DNA of 64,000 bases from Christensenella tenuis (GTDB lineage: Bacteria; Bacillota; Clostridia; Christensenellales; Christensenellaceae): NCBI RefSeq assembly GCF_014287795.1, contig NZ_JACOON010000001.1:248001-312000 (forward strand). The letters are read 5' to 3'. The number at the start of each line of letters is the position of its first letter. Position 1 is the first letter of the stretch. The notes under the pieces are model-generated. The model made no database searches and was not told the DNA's origin. It worked only from the letters and a program-made list of their open reading frames with translations. Positions 45,144 through 54,412 of this stretch are shown here, in pieces. Made by a program: the position numbers and the translations under genes.

Positions 45144-46157
45144 TTAGTTGTCTTGCATTTCTATCCATTTTTGAGCGATCTGCACGGCATTTGTTGCCGC
45201 ACCTTTCCGGATATTGTCGGCGACGACCCAAAGGTTCACGCCGGAATCCACGGAACGGTCACGGCGAATACGTCCGACATAAACCTCATCCTTGCCGGCA
45301 ATTTCAATAGCCATTGGATATTTTCCTTTACCTTCGCCTGTTTTCACGTCGTCCATCACAATAAGGCCGGGGAAAGCGGCGAGTGTCTTCTTTAGATCGT
45401 CGAGATCATACTCTTTTTCAAACTCGACATTAATGGATTCGCTGTGCCCGTGAAATACAGGAACCCGAACCGTGGTTGCAGTGATGCGCATATCGTCGTT
45501 ATGAAGGATTTTGCGTGTTTCATTCACCATCTTAAGTTCTTCTTTCGTATAATCGTCCTCATCAAACACATCGATCTGCGGCAGACAGTTGCCAAAAATC
45601 GGGTAGGGGAATTTTTTCGGCGCATCTCCGTTAATTCCATTTTCAAGATCGCTGTATCCGCCCATTCCCGCACCGGATACTGCCTGATATGTCGAATAAA
45701 CTACACGCTTGATTTTATATTTGTCATCAAGTGGCTTCAAGGCGACCATAGCCTGAATCGTAGAGCAATTTGGATTGGCGATAATGCCGGTATTCCATTC
45801 GATATCTTCAGGGTTCACTTCCGGAACGACGAGCGGAACCTTGGGATCCATACGCCATGCACTTGAATTATCAATAACAAGCGCTCCCGCTTTTACCGCA
45901 AACGGGGCAAATTTTTCACTTGTGCCGCCGCCAGCTGAAAACAGGGCAATATCGATATCTTTGCCGTCGAAGCAGGTTTCCGTAAGCTCTTCCACGGTAT
46001 ATTCTTTTTCCATGAAATCCACTTTTTTGCCTGCGCTGCGGGAACTTGCAAAAAGATAATAATTTTCTACAGGCAGGTTGCGTTCTTCCAAAACCTGCAG
46101 GAATTTCCTGCCTACCATACCGGTAGCGCCAACGACAGCAACATTATACTTTTTCAT
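45144..46157 (-). CDS. asd: Aspartate-semialdehyde dehydrogenase
   Basis: 337 residues. GATGMVGRKF (NADP loop), active-site Cys in NPNCSTIQ, and the catalytic HGHSE are diagnostic. It reduces aspartyl phosphate to the semialdehyde shared by lysine, threonine and methionine synthesis. First gene behind the lysine riboswitch, with AGGAGACTAAG before the ATG. No aspartokinase gene is in the window. Confidence 0.96.
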   Translation of the reverse strand: MKKYNVAVVGATGMVGRKFLQVLEERNLPVENYYLFASSRSAGKKVDFMEKEYTVEELTETCFDGKDIDIALFSAGGGTSEKFAPFAVKAGALVIDNSSAWRMDPKVPLVVPEVNPEDIEWNTGIIANPNCSTIQAMVALKPLDDKYKIKRVVYSTYQAVSGAGMGGYSDLENGINGDAPKKFPYPIFGNCLPQIDVFDEDDYTKEELKMVNETRKILHNDDMRITATTVRVPVFHGHSESINVEFEKEYDLDDLKKTLAAFPGLIVMDDVKTGEGKGKYPMAIEIAGKDEVYVGRIRRDRSVDSGVNLWVVADNIRKGAATNAVQIAQKWIEMQDN

Positions 46158-46262
46158 TCTTAGTCTCCTATTCTTTGCCGCAGAACGGCATTTCTGAAAT
46201 ATTTAAAAAACGGTTTCCGTTTTCTGTTACCTAGCCTATTTTTTTCCCGCCGCAACTCAAAC

Positions 46263-46294
46263 AAAAAGGGCGGCACACATACTGCGCCGTCCTC
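46263..46294 (-). terminator. Riboswitch expression-platform terminator
   Basis: On the minus strand GGACGGCGCA pairs with GTGCCGCCC and is followed by TTTTTG. It lies between the lysine aptamer and asd, so ligand binding should cause early termination. Confidence 0.85.
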
Positions 46295-46317
46295 TGCATC
46301 CATAATTCATCCGATCG

Positions 46318-46490
46318 CAGCAGCGCAACACCGCGGGGCGGTGACAGTGACACGGCTATTAACCGTATCCCCAGACCGCTATGCCCGGCGCACATAACGT
46401 CTTCGGCGTTAAGCCCTTTCCTGCAAAATACAACCGCTCCGCCGAGAGCTCATCATTTTGCGGTACTGATGCTGTAACGCGCCTCTGTCT
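46318..46490 (-). promoter_or_regulatory. Lysine riboswitch (L-box)
   Basis: The minus-strand RNA contains the conserved L-box blocks in the right order: AGAGGCGCG (46478-46486), AGTA, GGAAAGGG (46414-46421), CGCCGAAG (46401-46408), a GGTCTGGGG stretch, and GTCACTGTCA near 46341-46350. The stems between them are GC-rich and compensatory. A promoter lies just upstream and an intrinsic terminator just downstream, and the controlled genes are asd, dapA and dapB. Confidence 0.88.
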
Positions 46491-46501
46491 GTTCAATTGT
46501 C

Positions 46502-46530
46502 ATTATACAACATCCCCCCTGGCATGTAAA
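46502..46530 (-). promoter_or_regulatory. Promoter of the lysine operon
   Basis: Minus strand: -35 TTTACA (46525-46530), 17-base spacer, -10 TATAAT (46502-46507). Confidence 0.85.
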
Positions 46531-46550
46531 TACTTTTCCATCTGAAATAC

Positions 46551-46579
46551 TTGCGAAATGAGTGGGGAAACGGTATGAT
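46551..46579 (+). promoter_or_regulatory. Promoter of the M20 amidohydrolase operon
   Basis: -35 TTGCGA (46551-46556), 17-base spacer, -10 TATGAT (46574-46579); divergent from the lysine operon promoter. Confidence 0.65.
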
Positions 46580-46613
46580 TTAGTTAGTATATGAGCAGGA
46601 AGGGAACCGTAAG

Positions 46614-47762
46614 ATGATAGAAGTCAGGGACACAGTAAAACTGCAATGGGACGAGTTAGTGAAGCTGCGTCGTGAGCTGCATAAAATTCCAGGCTATTCT
46701 TTTGATGTTTCTGAGACGCACGAGTACCTTATGAGTTACCTCGGAACGCTTGCGCCGGACATACTGCAAATGTGTGGAAACAACGGGATTAAAGCAGTTT
46801 TTTTTGCAAAAAATCCTGCCAAAACAGTGGCGATTCGCGCGGATATGGATGGTTTGCGTATTGAAGAAAAAACAGGATGTTCGTTTGCATCCCGGAATGA
46901 GGGCCTCATGCACGCCTGCGGCCACGACGGGCATATGGCAATTGCGCTTGTGTGTGCGAAACTGGTTGGAGAGGCGCGGGAACGCATTGATAAAAACTTT
47001 GTTTTTTTATTCCAGCCCGCGGAAGAAACTGTTGGCGGAGCGCAGCCTATGATTGAGGACGGCGCGCTCCAAAATCCGGATGTAGATGAAATTTATGGAA
47101 TTCATTTATGGCCCTATCTTGCGCTTGGCATAGTAGGTATGAAGCCGGGACCGATTATGGCCCAGATGTCCGATTTTCTAATTGACATCAGGGGCAGGGG
47201 AAGCCATGGAGCCAAACCACAGGACGGGAATGACGCGCTTGTTGCGGCAGCACAGTTTATCATGGGAGCTCAGACAATTGTATCGCGTAGCATTGATCCT
47301 TATGAGACGGCTGTGGTCACGATCGGCCGGATTGAAGGCGGCCGGGCGCAGAATGTAATTTGCGAAAACGTGCATCTGGAAGGAACGATGCGCGCATTTG
47401 AGCCGAAGGTAATGGATACGGTGAAATGCCGCATGCATGAGTTGCTGGAAGGGACCGGGAGTATGTATGGCGTGGATTGCTCGTATTGTGAGCCTATGAG
47501 TTATCCGGCAGTAGTCAATGATAAGCGGCTTTTTGAATGCGCAGCGGCGAAATTCGGAGAAGATGAATTCCAGATAGCGCAGCCTTTTATGATGGCGGAG
47601 GATTTTTCTAATTTTCAACGCACGGTTCCCGGTTTATATTCTTTTATAGGAGTTGCGGAAGCGGAAGGTGCACAGCCCCTTCATTCGGGCAAATTCAACT
47701 TTAACGAACAGGCACTATTAAATGGTGTAGAATATTTTTTGAGGGTAACTGGTTTTGAATGA
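46614..47762 (+). CDS. M20-family amidohydrolase (N-acyl amino acid/hippurate type)
   Basis: 382 residues of the M20D type. Metal ligands are visible in RADMDGL, HACGHDGH and PAEETVGGAQPM. The dimerisation lid lies at about 185-295. M20D enzymes deacylate N-acetyl or other N-acyl amino acids; one member removes acetyl from N-acetyl-diaminopimelate. Its divergent position beside asd-dapA-dapB makes that function attractive, but sequence alone does not decide. The start overlaps no other gene; its end overlaps the next start. Confidence 0.88.
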   Translation: MIEVRDTVKLQWDELVKLRRELHKIPGYSFDVSETHEYLMSYLGTLAPDILQMCGNNGIKAVFFAKNPAKTVAIRADMDGLRIEEKTGCSFASRNEGLMHACGHDGHMAIALVCAKLVGEARERIDKNFVFLFQPAEETVGGAQPMIEDGALQNPDVDEIYGIHLWPYLALGIVGMKPGPIMAQMSDFLIDIRGRGSHGAKPQDGNDALVAAAQFIMGAQTIVSRSIDPYETAVVTIGRIEGGRAQNVICENVHLEGTMRAFEPKVMDTVKCRMHELLEGTGSMYGVDCSYCEPMSYPAVVNDKRLFECAAAKFGEDEFQIAQPFMMAEDFSNFQRTVPGLYSFIGVAEAEGAQPLHSGKFNFNEQALLNGVEYFLRVTGFE

Positions 47763-48522
47763 GCAGTATGGGGCGCTCGCGCAGCTATATGATGACTTGA
47801 TGTATGACGCGCCTTATGAAGATTGGTCCCAATATATTATTGCCCAACTGTGTGCAAGCGGCGTGGAGCCGGGCGCGGATCTTTTGGAATACGCGTGCGG
47901 GACGGGAAATGTAACGCTGCCGCTGGCAAAAGCGGGTTATCATGTTACGGCTGTGGACGCTTCAGAGGAGATGCTTTTCTGTGCTCAGGAAAAAACGCGT
48001 AAAAATGCTTTGAGAGTAAATTACGTATGCGAAGATATGTGCCGTTTTCGGCTAAATAGGCCCGCGTGCGCCGCAGTTTGCGCTTGCGATGGAGTCAATT
48101 ACCTGTTGACCGATGCGGAGCTTCGACGTTTTTTTGAGCAAACCTATGCAAATTTACAGGAGGATGGGATTTTTTTATTTGATATAAGTTCCGCCTATAA
48201 GCTGGAAAACATCCTTGGAAATGAATTTTACTATGATGATGGCGAAGACAAAACGTATTTTTGGCAAAATCGGTTTGACAGTGAAAGAAAAACCGTAACG
48301 ATGGAACTGACCTTCTTTACACGTCAGGATGGAGATATTTATGAGCGCAGGGATGAAATCCATGTGCAAAGAGCATGGAAGTCCGCAGAAATTGAGGCAA
48401 TGCTTTGCGATACTGGATTTGCAAATATCAAGGTTCATGGCTTTTTAACTGGAGACGAGCCTTGTGCACAGGAAGAAAGAATACAGTTTCAGGCTGTGAA
48501 GAAAGGAAAAAACAATGAGTGA
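47755..48522 (+). CDS. Class I SAM-dependent methyltransferase
   Basis: 255 residues. SAM motif I is LEYACGTGNVTLPLAKAGY with the acidic VTAVDASEEML after it, and ACDGVNYL forms the next motif. The substrate is unknown; such proteins are often fused or linked to small-molecule or protein methylation. The start is a TTG at 47755 overlapping the M20 stop, with GAGGG upstream. It in turn overlaps hslO by 8 bases. Confidence 0.87.
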   Translation: MNEQYGALAQLYDDLMYDAPYEDWSQYIIAQLCASGVEPGADLLEYACGTGNVTLPLAKAGYHVTAVDASEEMLFCAQEKTRKNALRVNYVCEDMCRFRLNRPACAAVCACDGVNYLLTDAELRRFFEQTYANLQEDGIFLFDISSAYKLENILGNEFYYDDGEDKTYFWQNRFDSERKTVTMELTFFTRQDGDIYERRDEIHVQRAWKSAEIEAMLCDTGFANIKVHGFLTGDEPCAQEERIQFQAVKKGKNNE

Positions 48523-49396
48523 TGTATTGATCAAAGCGATGCTGAACGGTGAAGCGACGGTATGCGCATGCGATGTTAGCGAGATGGTCGAGACAGCAAG
48601 AAAAATACACGAAACAATGCCAGTGGCAACCATCGCCCTCGGACGGACACTTGCAGCCGGGACGATGATGGCCTCTATGCTGAAAAGCAAGCATGACCGG
48701 ATTACCCTGATGATTAATGGCGGAGGACCGGCAGGGACAATTATGGTCGTGGGAGATGCGATGCTTCATATGAAAGGATATATTGCAAACCCAATGGTAA
48801 ACACTGCGGCGAACGAAAAAGGCGCTTTCGATATCGCTGGGGCAGTAGGAACCGACGGATTCGTAACGGTAGTTAAAGATTTAGGGCTGCGCGAACCGTA
48901 TATTGGTAAAACGCCTATGCTGACAGGGGAAATCGGGGAGGATATCGCTAATTATTTTCTCGTATCGGAGCAGCAGCCGTCGGTGGTTTATGTTAATACA
49001 TGGCTGGAGACGGATATGAGCATTGTGAATGCAGGCGGCGTCATTGTACGGCCTTTGCCGGGGTGCTCGAAAGACACCTTAAGCGAAGTTGAGAAACGGG
49101 CAGGGGATATTTTGAACTATGCAATGTATATGCTCCCGCAAGGCGCAAGAGGAGCAATTGAGCAAATATTTGAAGGGATGAATCTTGAAATTTTAGAAGA
49201 ACAACAGCCTTTATGGAAATGTGATTGTTCCAAAGAACGGCTGAATGAAGTGGTTATTTCGCTGGGAAAGAATGAAATACAGGATATGATTGAAAAAGAT
49301 GACGGTGCGGAAATCGTTTGTCGTTTTTGTAATAAGAAATATTGGTTTTCAGCGGAAGAATTAAGAAAACTGCTTGAACAGGCAGTGAAGGAATAA
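48515..49396 (+). CDS. hslO: Redox-regulated chaperone Hsp33
   Basis: 293 residues, full length. The C-terminal zinc centre has all four cysteines, CDC (236, 238) and CRFC (269, 272). Under oxidation these form disulfides and release zinc, activating holdase activity. AAGGAAAAAACA precedes the ATG. Operon partner of the methyltransferase and TPR genes. Confidence 0.96.
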   Translation: MSDVLIKAMLNGEATVCACDVSEMVETARKIHETMPVATIALGRTLAAGTMMASMLKSKHDRITLMINGGGPAGTIMVVGDAMLHMKGYIANPMVNTAANEKGAFDIAGAVGTDGFVTVVKDLGLREPYIGKTPMLTGEIGEDIANYFLVSEQQPSVVYVNTWLETDMSIVNAGGVIVRPLPGCSKDTLSEVEKRAGDILNYAMYMLPQGARGAIEQIFEGMNLEILEEQQPLWKCDCSKERLNEVVISLGKNEIQDMIEKDDGAEIVCRFCNKKYWFSAEELRKLLEQAVKE

Positions 49397-49398
49397 GA

Positions 49399-51099
49399 AT
49401 GGAGAAACAGAACCTGAAGATTATCAATTTTGAACGCCCGGCGGATTTTTATTTCCAGTCGGCGCTGAAAATGATAGATAATATGAATTACCTGGGGGCG
49501 CTTCCTATGGTACGCAAAGCGCTTGAAAAAGCTCCCGGAAACCTCGATTACATGATGAAACTTGCGGAAATCCTAACCGAGCTTTCGAAGTATGAGGAAT
49601 CAAACAGTGTATTGTTTGAAATTCAAATGAAAGCAAAGGACGAACGGAGCGAATGCTTCTTTGGCATGGGATGCAACTTTATTGGTCTGGGAGACCTTGA
49701 TAAAGCGGAAGAAAGCTTTGAGAAATATTTAACGACATCCCCGGATGGTGAATATCGTGAAGAGGTGGAAGAATTTTTATCCTTATTTTGCGATATCGAG
49801 GAAGAGGAAGAATATCTTCTAGAGGATGCCTATGAACTAAAACAACAAAAGCTGGCAGAAGAGGGTAAACGCCACCTTGACAATTGCGAATATCAAAAGG
49901 CAATTGAGGTTCTGGAGAAGATCAATACAAATGACCCGGATATGCTATTTGCAAAAAATAATCTTGCTCTTTCTTATTATTGTATGAAAAAGACGGAAGA
50001 AGCAATCAGAATTACCCAGAAGGTCTTAGAGCGTGATCCGGAAAACATACATGCCAATTGCAATATGGCGATGTTTTTGAGCCGAAAAGACCACGCTGCG
50101 GCTTGCAGGTATGTTGAAAAAACAGAGCGCGGGCAGAGAAATACACAGGATGATTTTTATAAAATTGCAATTACTTATTGTGAAATCGGAGAACATGAAA
50201 GAGCGCTTAAGTATTTAAGCAATATTCTTGCGACCTGCCCGTACGATGAAAAAGTTTTGTTTTGTGCGGGGGTTGCAAGCTTTAATATGAAGCGTTACGC
50301 AGAATCTGTAAACTTCTTTTCGGATATTATCAAATTGGAGCCGGAGGAGAGCATAGCAAGCTATTATTTAAAATATGTGAAAGACGTAATGGAAGGGAAA
50401 AAGGCGCACGACGAACTTAGTTATGTATTTCAAGTTCCGCCCAATGAGGCTAGAAACCGTATTCGCTACTTGAATGAAAAAATGAAATTACCAGAGGAAG
50501 AATTCAAACAGTTATGGGAAAACGACAGAAAACTGAAAGATATTCTCCTGTGGGGTCTTGAATACGGGGATAATTTCATCAAACAGACGGTGGTAGAGAT
50601 TATCAGCGGATTTGGCGGAGAAAAAGCAGAGCGGGTATTCCGGCGCTATATCCTGAAAAGAAGCCAACCGGATGAAATTAAGAATGAAATATTTATCGCG
50701 TTAAAGCGTATGCATGCAGACGAGCCATATATCGCTTACTTTAATGGAGGCATCGTTGAAGTAAAGGTTGGAATTCTCGACAATGTAGAAGAGAATGCAA
50801 CAAAATATTTTGATAAGCTGTTCGATCTCCTTGTCAGTGTTGTGAGCGGGGAATATTCAGAACAATTGGCGGGGAAAGCTGTGAGCCTGCTTCAGGAGTT
50901 CACCGAACGGGGTGCAGGGAACACATATTTTCCCGAGACAAAAGAATTCGCCGCAGCGATTGCCTTTGCAACGCTCTACCTGAATGGAAAGACGGCAGAA
51001 CCCCGGAAGATTGCGGCGCTTTTTAACGCTGATGTAAACAGGCTTTCGGCAATTGCGATGGAGATTATTAATACGGTTGGAGAGAAAGAGGAAAAATAA
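49399..51099 (+). CDS. Tetratricopeptide repeat protein (566 aa)
   Basis: No signal peptide or membrane segment, so cytoplasmic. Helical TPR-type repeats fill residues about 10-330 (for example GDLDKAEESFEKYLTTSPDG, KTEEAIRITQKVLERDPENI, GEHERALKYLSNILATCPYD). An acidic run EEEEEY lies near residue 132. The C-terminal 230 residues are also alpha-helical but lack clear TPR consensus (HEAT-like). It would serve as a scaffold; partners unknown. Starts 2 bases after hslO; its TAA overlaps the next ATG by one base. Confidence 0.85.
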   Translation: MEKQNLKIINFERPADFYFQSALKMIDNMNYLGALPMVRKALEKAPGNLDYMMKLAEILTELSKYEESNSVLFEIQMKAKDERSECFFGMGCNFIGLGDLDKAEESFEKYLTTSPDGEYREEVEEFLSLFCDIEEEEEYLLEDAYELKQQKLAEEGKRHLDNCEYQKAIEVLEKINTNDPDMLFAKNNLALSYYCMKKTEEAIRITQKVLERDPENIHANCNMAMFLSRKDHAAACRYVEKTERGQRNTQDDFYKIAITYCEIGEHERALKYLSNILATCPYDEKVLFCAGVASFNMKRYAESVNFFSDIIKLEPEESIASYYLKYVKDVMEGKKAHDELSYVFQVPPNEARNRIRYLNEKMKLPEEEFKQLWENDRKLKDILLWGLEYGDNFIKQTVVEIISGFGGEKAERVFRRYILKRSQPDEIKNEIFIALKRMHADEPYIAYFNGGIVEVKVGILDNVEENATKYFDKLFDLLVSVVSGEYSEQLAGKAVSLLQEFTERGAGNTYFPETKEFAAAIAFATLYLNGKTAEPRKIAALFNADVNRLSAIAMEIINTVGEKEEK

Positions 51100-51776
51100 T
51101 GGCAAGAATTTCATCAGAAAAAATTAAAGAAAATCCAAGGATAAGGATTTTAGTGGAACAGGCGAATACTTGCCTTGAAACGCTTGGGTATACGGATCAT
51201 GGGCCGCGGCACGTGGGCTATGTGAGCAGGATTGCCGGAGAAATATTAGAAAAATTAGGATATCCGGAAGACCGCGCAGAACTTGCGCGTATTGCGGGAT
51301 GGACACATGATGTCGGCAACATGATCAACCGGAAAATGCATTCTCTTACGGGAGCGACACTTTTATTTGACGAATTCCAGCGGATTGATATGGATTTGCA
51401 GGATGTATGCGATATTTGTTCTGCAGTTGGTGCGCACGACGAGGAAACAGGAACGCCCGTGAGCGACATTGCGGCGGCTTTGATTATTGCGGATAAGGTG
51501 GATGCGTATAAAAAGCGCGTAAAACACAAAGATATGGACGATATTCATGACCGGGTAAATCTTTCTATTTATGAGACAGATGTGCGTGTTTCCCAGGAAA
51601 AGAACCAAATTACGTTCGAATTGAAAATGAAAGATTACGCAACACCAATGGAGTTTCTGGATATCTATCTGGGCCGCATGAAAATGTGTGAAAAAAGCGC
51701 GGCATTTTTGGGATGTACGTTTAAGCTTGTAATCAATGGACTGGTGATGAACAAAATTGGAGGTCAGCAGGCGTGA
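51099..51776 (+). CDS. HD-domain phosphohydrolase
   Basis: 225 residues. The HD motif series is complete: His in DHGPRHVGYV, HD in GWTHDVGN, and Asp in IADKVDAYKKR. HD-domain proteins hydrolyse nucleotides or phosphodiesters; this one is of the stand-alone type with no GAF or GGDEF part. TAATG overlap with the TPR gene; its own stop overlaps the next GTG start. Confidence 0.88.
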   Translation: MARISSEKIKENPRIRILVEQANTCLETLGYTDHGPRHVGYVSRIAGEILEKLGYPEDRAELARIAGWTHDVGNMINRKMHSLTGATLLFDEFQRIDMDLQDVCDICSAVGAHDEETGTPVSDIAAALIIADKVDAYKKRVKHKDMDDIHDRVNLSIYETDVRVSQEKNQITFELKMKDYATPMEFLDIYLGRMKMCEKSAAFLGCTFKLVINGLVMNKIGGQQA

Positions 51777-52891
51777 AATATCGGTGCTACGCCTCGTGTG
51801 CGTTTGGGATTGAAGGCATTCTTGCGGATGAACTGAAAGGTTTAGGGTTTGAAAATGTCAGTGCGCAGGATGCCCGTGTCTATTTCGATGCGGATGAAAA
51901 GGGAATTGCAAAGGCTAACATTTTTTTGCGTACGGCGGACAGGGTCTATCTGGTGCTAAAAGAATTTAGAGCTATAACGTTTGACGATTTGTTTGAAGGC
52001 GTAGCGGCTATCCCTTTTGGGGATATCATGCCGTCCGACGCGCGTTTTCCGGTTGATGGGAATGCGGTGAGGTCGGCCCTTGGGAGCGTATCGGACGTAC
52101 AGGCAGTTACCAAAAAGGCCGTAGTGACGGCAATGCAAAAGGTATATCCAAAAGAACGGTTTGAAGAAAACGGAAGCATGTTCAATCTCTACGTAAACCT
52201 TTTTAAAGATCAGGTGACAATTGCCTTGAATACCAGTGGAATGGGGCTCAATCGAAGAGGGTATCGATTGAAAAACGCGCAGGCTCCACTCAAGGAAACG
52301 CTTGCTGCAGCACTTATTATGATTTCGCGGTGGCGTACACGTGATTTTTATGACCCACTATGCGGAAGCGGAACGATTGCGATTGAAGCAGCCATGCTGG
52401 CTTCCGGCATGGCACCGGGACTCAAACGGAGATTTGATGCACAGGGATACGGCAATGAATTCCGCAAACAATTTGCGGAAATGAAGGAATATGCGCAGAG
52501 TCTCTTAAAAGAGCCGGAAATGGATATTTTTGCAGGCGATATTGATCGGAAAACACTTGAGCTTGCAAAAGAACATGCGCACAATATGGATGTTGCCCAG
52601 TATATCCGGTTCTCAAAAAAAGATGTACGGGAGTTTGAACAACCTTGCCGCCCAGCTTCTGTCATTACCAATCCTCCTTATGCGGTGCGCATGGGTGAAG
52701 AGAAAGAAGTAGCGAAACTTTACCGCGCCATGGGAGAGGCCTTGCGTCCCCTTGAGGATACAGTGATATTTGTTATTACCGCGGATAATCAGTTTGAAGC
52801 AAAATACGGGGCGAAAGCAGACAAGCGCAGGAAACTTTATAATGGTAGCATTAAATGCACCTATTATCAATATTTCAGAAAAAAGCATTAG
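51773..52891 (+). CDS. THUMP-domain 23S rRNA (guanine-N2) methyltransferase, RlmL/YpsC-like
   Basis: 372 residues. N-terminal THUMP domain (about 50-155) and C-terminal UPF0020/RlmL-type Rossmann domain with DPLCGSGTIAIEAAM and the catalytic NPPYAVRMG. In Escherichia coli the homologous half of RlmL modifies G2445 of 23S rRNA; Firmicutes have this shorter single form. GTG start at 51773 overlaps the HD stop, with GGAGG upstream. Confidence 0.93.
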   Translation: MKYRCYASCAFGIEGILADELKGLGFENVSAQDARVYFDADEKGIAKANIFLRTADRVYLVLKEFRAITFDDLFEGVAAIPFGDIMPSDARFPVDGNAVRSALGSVSDVQAVTKKAVVTAMQKVYPKERFEENGSMFNLYVNLFKDQVTIALNTSGMGLNRRGYRLKNAQAPLKETLAAALIMISRWRTRDFYDPLCGSGTIAIEAAMLASGMAPGLKRRFDAQGYGNEFRKQFAEMKEYAQSLLKEPEMDIFAGDIDRKTLELAKEHAHNMDVAQYIRFSKKDVREFEQPCRPASVITNPPYAVRMGEEKEVAKLYRAMGEALRPLEDTVIFVITADNQFEAKYGAKADKRRKLYNGSIKCTYYQYFRKKH

Positions 52892-52948
52892 AGAACCAAC
52901 ACGTTTCTTAACAAATTTAAAATTACGTATGCAATTTTAAAAAAATAG

Positions 52949-52976
52949 TTGATTTTTGTCATAAATCTGATAAAAT
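52949..52976 (+). promoter_or_regulatory. Promoter of the tRNA-Thr/tRNA-Pro unit
   Basis: -35 TTGATT (52949-52954), 16-base spacer, -10 TAAAAT (52971-52976). Confidence 0.65.
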
Positions 52977-53000
52977 ATTAGAAGTCGGCAATAAATAGGT

Positions 53001-53076
53001 GCCAACGTGGCTCAGGTGGTAGAGCAGCTGATTCGTAATCAGCAGGTCAGCGGTTCGAGTCCGCTCGTTGGCTCCA
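53001..53076 (+). tRNA. tRNA-Thr (anticodon CGT)
   Basis: Acceptor GCCAACG/CGTTGGC, D-arm with GGTGGTAGAGC, anticodon stem GCTGA/TCAGC with loop TTCGTAA (CGT at 53034-53036), T-loop GGTTCGAGTCC, discriminator T and encoded CCA. Confidence 0.97.
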
Positions 53077-53079
53077 TAC

Positions 53080-53156
<77 letters not shown>

Positions 53157-53162
53157 AAACGG

Positions 53163-53192
53163 AAATGACACACGTATATGTGTGTCATTTTT
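53163..53192 (+). terminator. Terminator of the tRNA unit
   Basis: AAATGACACAC pairs with GTGTGTCATTT, followed by TTT. Confidence 0.8.
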
Positions 53193-53367
53193 ATGTGCTA
53201 TTTTTCAAAAAGTTACATAACTACCGTTAAAACCATGTTTCGTATGAACTAATTATTTGGGATAAATGACCGCTAAATACGCAGACACCTAAGTATTTAT
53301 AATTTTTATTATAGCATACAATTTTCTTAATAAACTATTAACAATGTTTGAAAAAAGGCCGTGTAAA

Positions 53368-53396
53368 TTGAATTTTGTGGAAAGCCATGCTATAAT
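53368..53396 (+). promoter_or_regulatory. Promoter of the DUF1002 gene
   Basis: -35 TTGAAT (53368-53373), 17-base spacer, -10 TATAAT (53391-53396) with TGC before it (extended -10). The 170 bases before this, after the tRNA terminator, are AT-rich with nothing else I can name. Confidence 0.8.
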
Positions 53397-53431
53397 TCAG
53401 CTATATTAACTCACGAAAGGTAGTTACTATT

Positions 53432-54271
53432 ATGTTTAAAAAGATTATGGCAGTCGTGCTGACCGTTGTTTTAGCAGTGTCTTTTGCTGCACCGGCCCTT
53501 GCGGCTTCCCAAGAGGCGCGCGTCGTTATCGGCGCAGATAATACGGAAGACCAGATTGCGGATGTTTATAATTATTTTGGAATCAATCGCGGTGATGTAA
53601 CGGAGTTGCAAGTTACCAACGGTGAGGAAAGGCAGTATTTGGAAGGACTTGTTCCAGATCAAAAAATCGGAAATGTAGCGCTTTCCTGCGTTTACATTGA
53701 ACCTAATGACGGCAGTGGGATCGAGCTCGAGGTCAATAACATCAATTACGTGACGGAGAAAATGTATAAAGCGGCGCTTTCTACGGCAGGCGTAACGGAT
53801 GCAAAAGTGAAAATCACGGCGTATAAGCCTGTTTCGGGTACGGGAGCCCTCGCAGGAATTTATAAAGCCTATGAAGATATGACAGGTACGGTATTAAGCG
53901 AATTTGCAAAGGATACCGCAGTAGAAGAACTTGTGGTGACAGGTGAACTGCAGGAAGCTCTTGGGGATGTGTCGATTGATATTATTAACGACCTGAAGGG
54001 CAAGCTGAAAGAAACTAAAAATATGACGGATGATCAGATCATTGAACTGATCAAAGAAACGGCCGATAAATATGAGGTAACATTGACGGATGACCAGATC
54101 CAGCAAATATTGGAACTCGTCAAGAAATTCAACGAACTGAATTTGGATCCCGACACATTCTTGAATTTGTTCCAGGCAAAGCAGGGAGTAGAAAATTTCT
54201 TCACAAGCGTAGGAGATTTCTTTAAAAGTATAGGAGATTTCTTTGTTAACCTGTTTGGCGGAGGAAAGTGA
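53432..54271 (+). CDS. Secreted DUF1002-family protein
   Basis: 279 residues. Cleavable signal peptide ending APALAAS (about 25). The body follows DUF1002 (GADNTEDQIADVYNYFGI, YIEPNDGSGIEVE-like, NINYVTEKMYKAAL, AKVKITAYKPVSGTGALAGIYKAYE). The C-terminus ends in an amphipathic repeat, SVGDFFKSIGDFFVNLF, followed by GGGK. Members are secreted by many clostridia, without known function. ACGAAAGG precedes the ATG. Own promoter and terminator. Confidence 0.9.
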   Translation: MFKKIMAVVLTVVLAVSFAAPALAASQEARVVIGADNTEDQIADVYNYFGINRGDVTELQVTNGEERQYLEGLVPDQKIGNVALSCVYIEPNDGSGIELEVNNINYVTEKMYKAALSTAGVTDAKVKITAYKPVSGTGALAGIYKAYEDMTGTVLSEFAKDTAVEELVVTGELQEALGDVSIDIINDLKGKLKETKNMTDDQIIELIKETADKYEVTLTDDQIQQILELVKKFNELNLDPDTFLNLFQAKQGVENFFTSVGDFFKSIGDFFVNLFGGGK

Positions 54272-54283
54272 GCCTTTGCGGCG

Positions 54284-54318
54284 AAACCGTTCCAATAAAT
54301 TATTGGAACGGTTTTTTT
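54284..54318 (+). terminator. Terminator of the DUF1002 gene
   Basis: AACCGTTCCAATAA pairs with TTATTGGAACGGTT and is followed by TTTTT. Confidence 0.9.
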
Positions 54319-54412
54319 GTACAAAAAATGCAACATTTCTTACTTTGCGGTATAATAGAAAAAAACCAATCGCTATAAAAATAGTGTTTAGAAAAGAAGG
54401 GCAGCACAGGAA

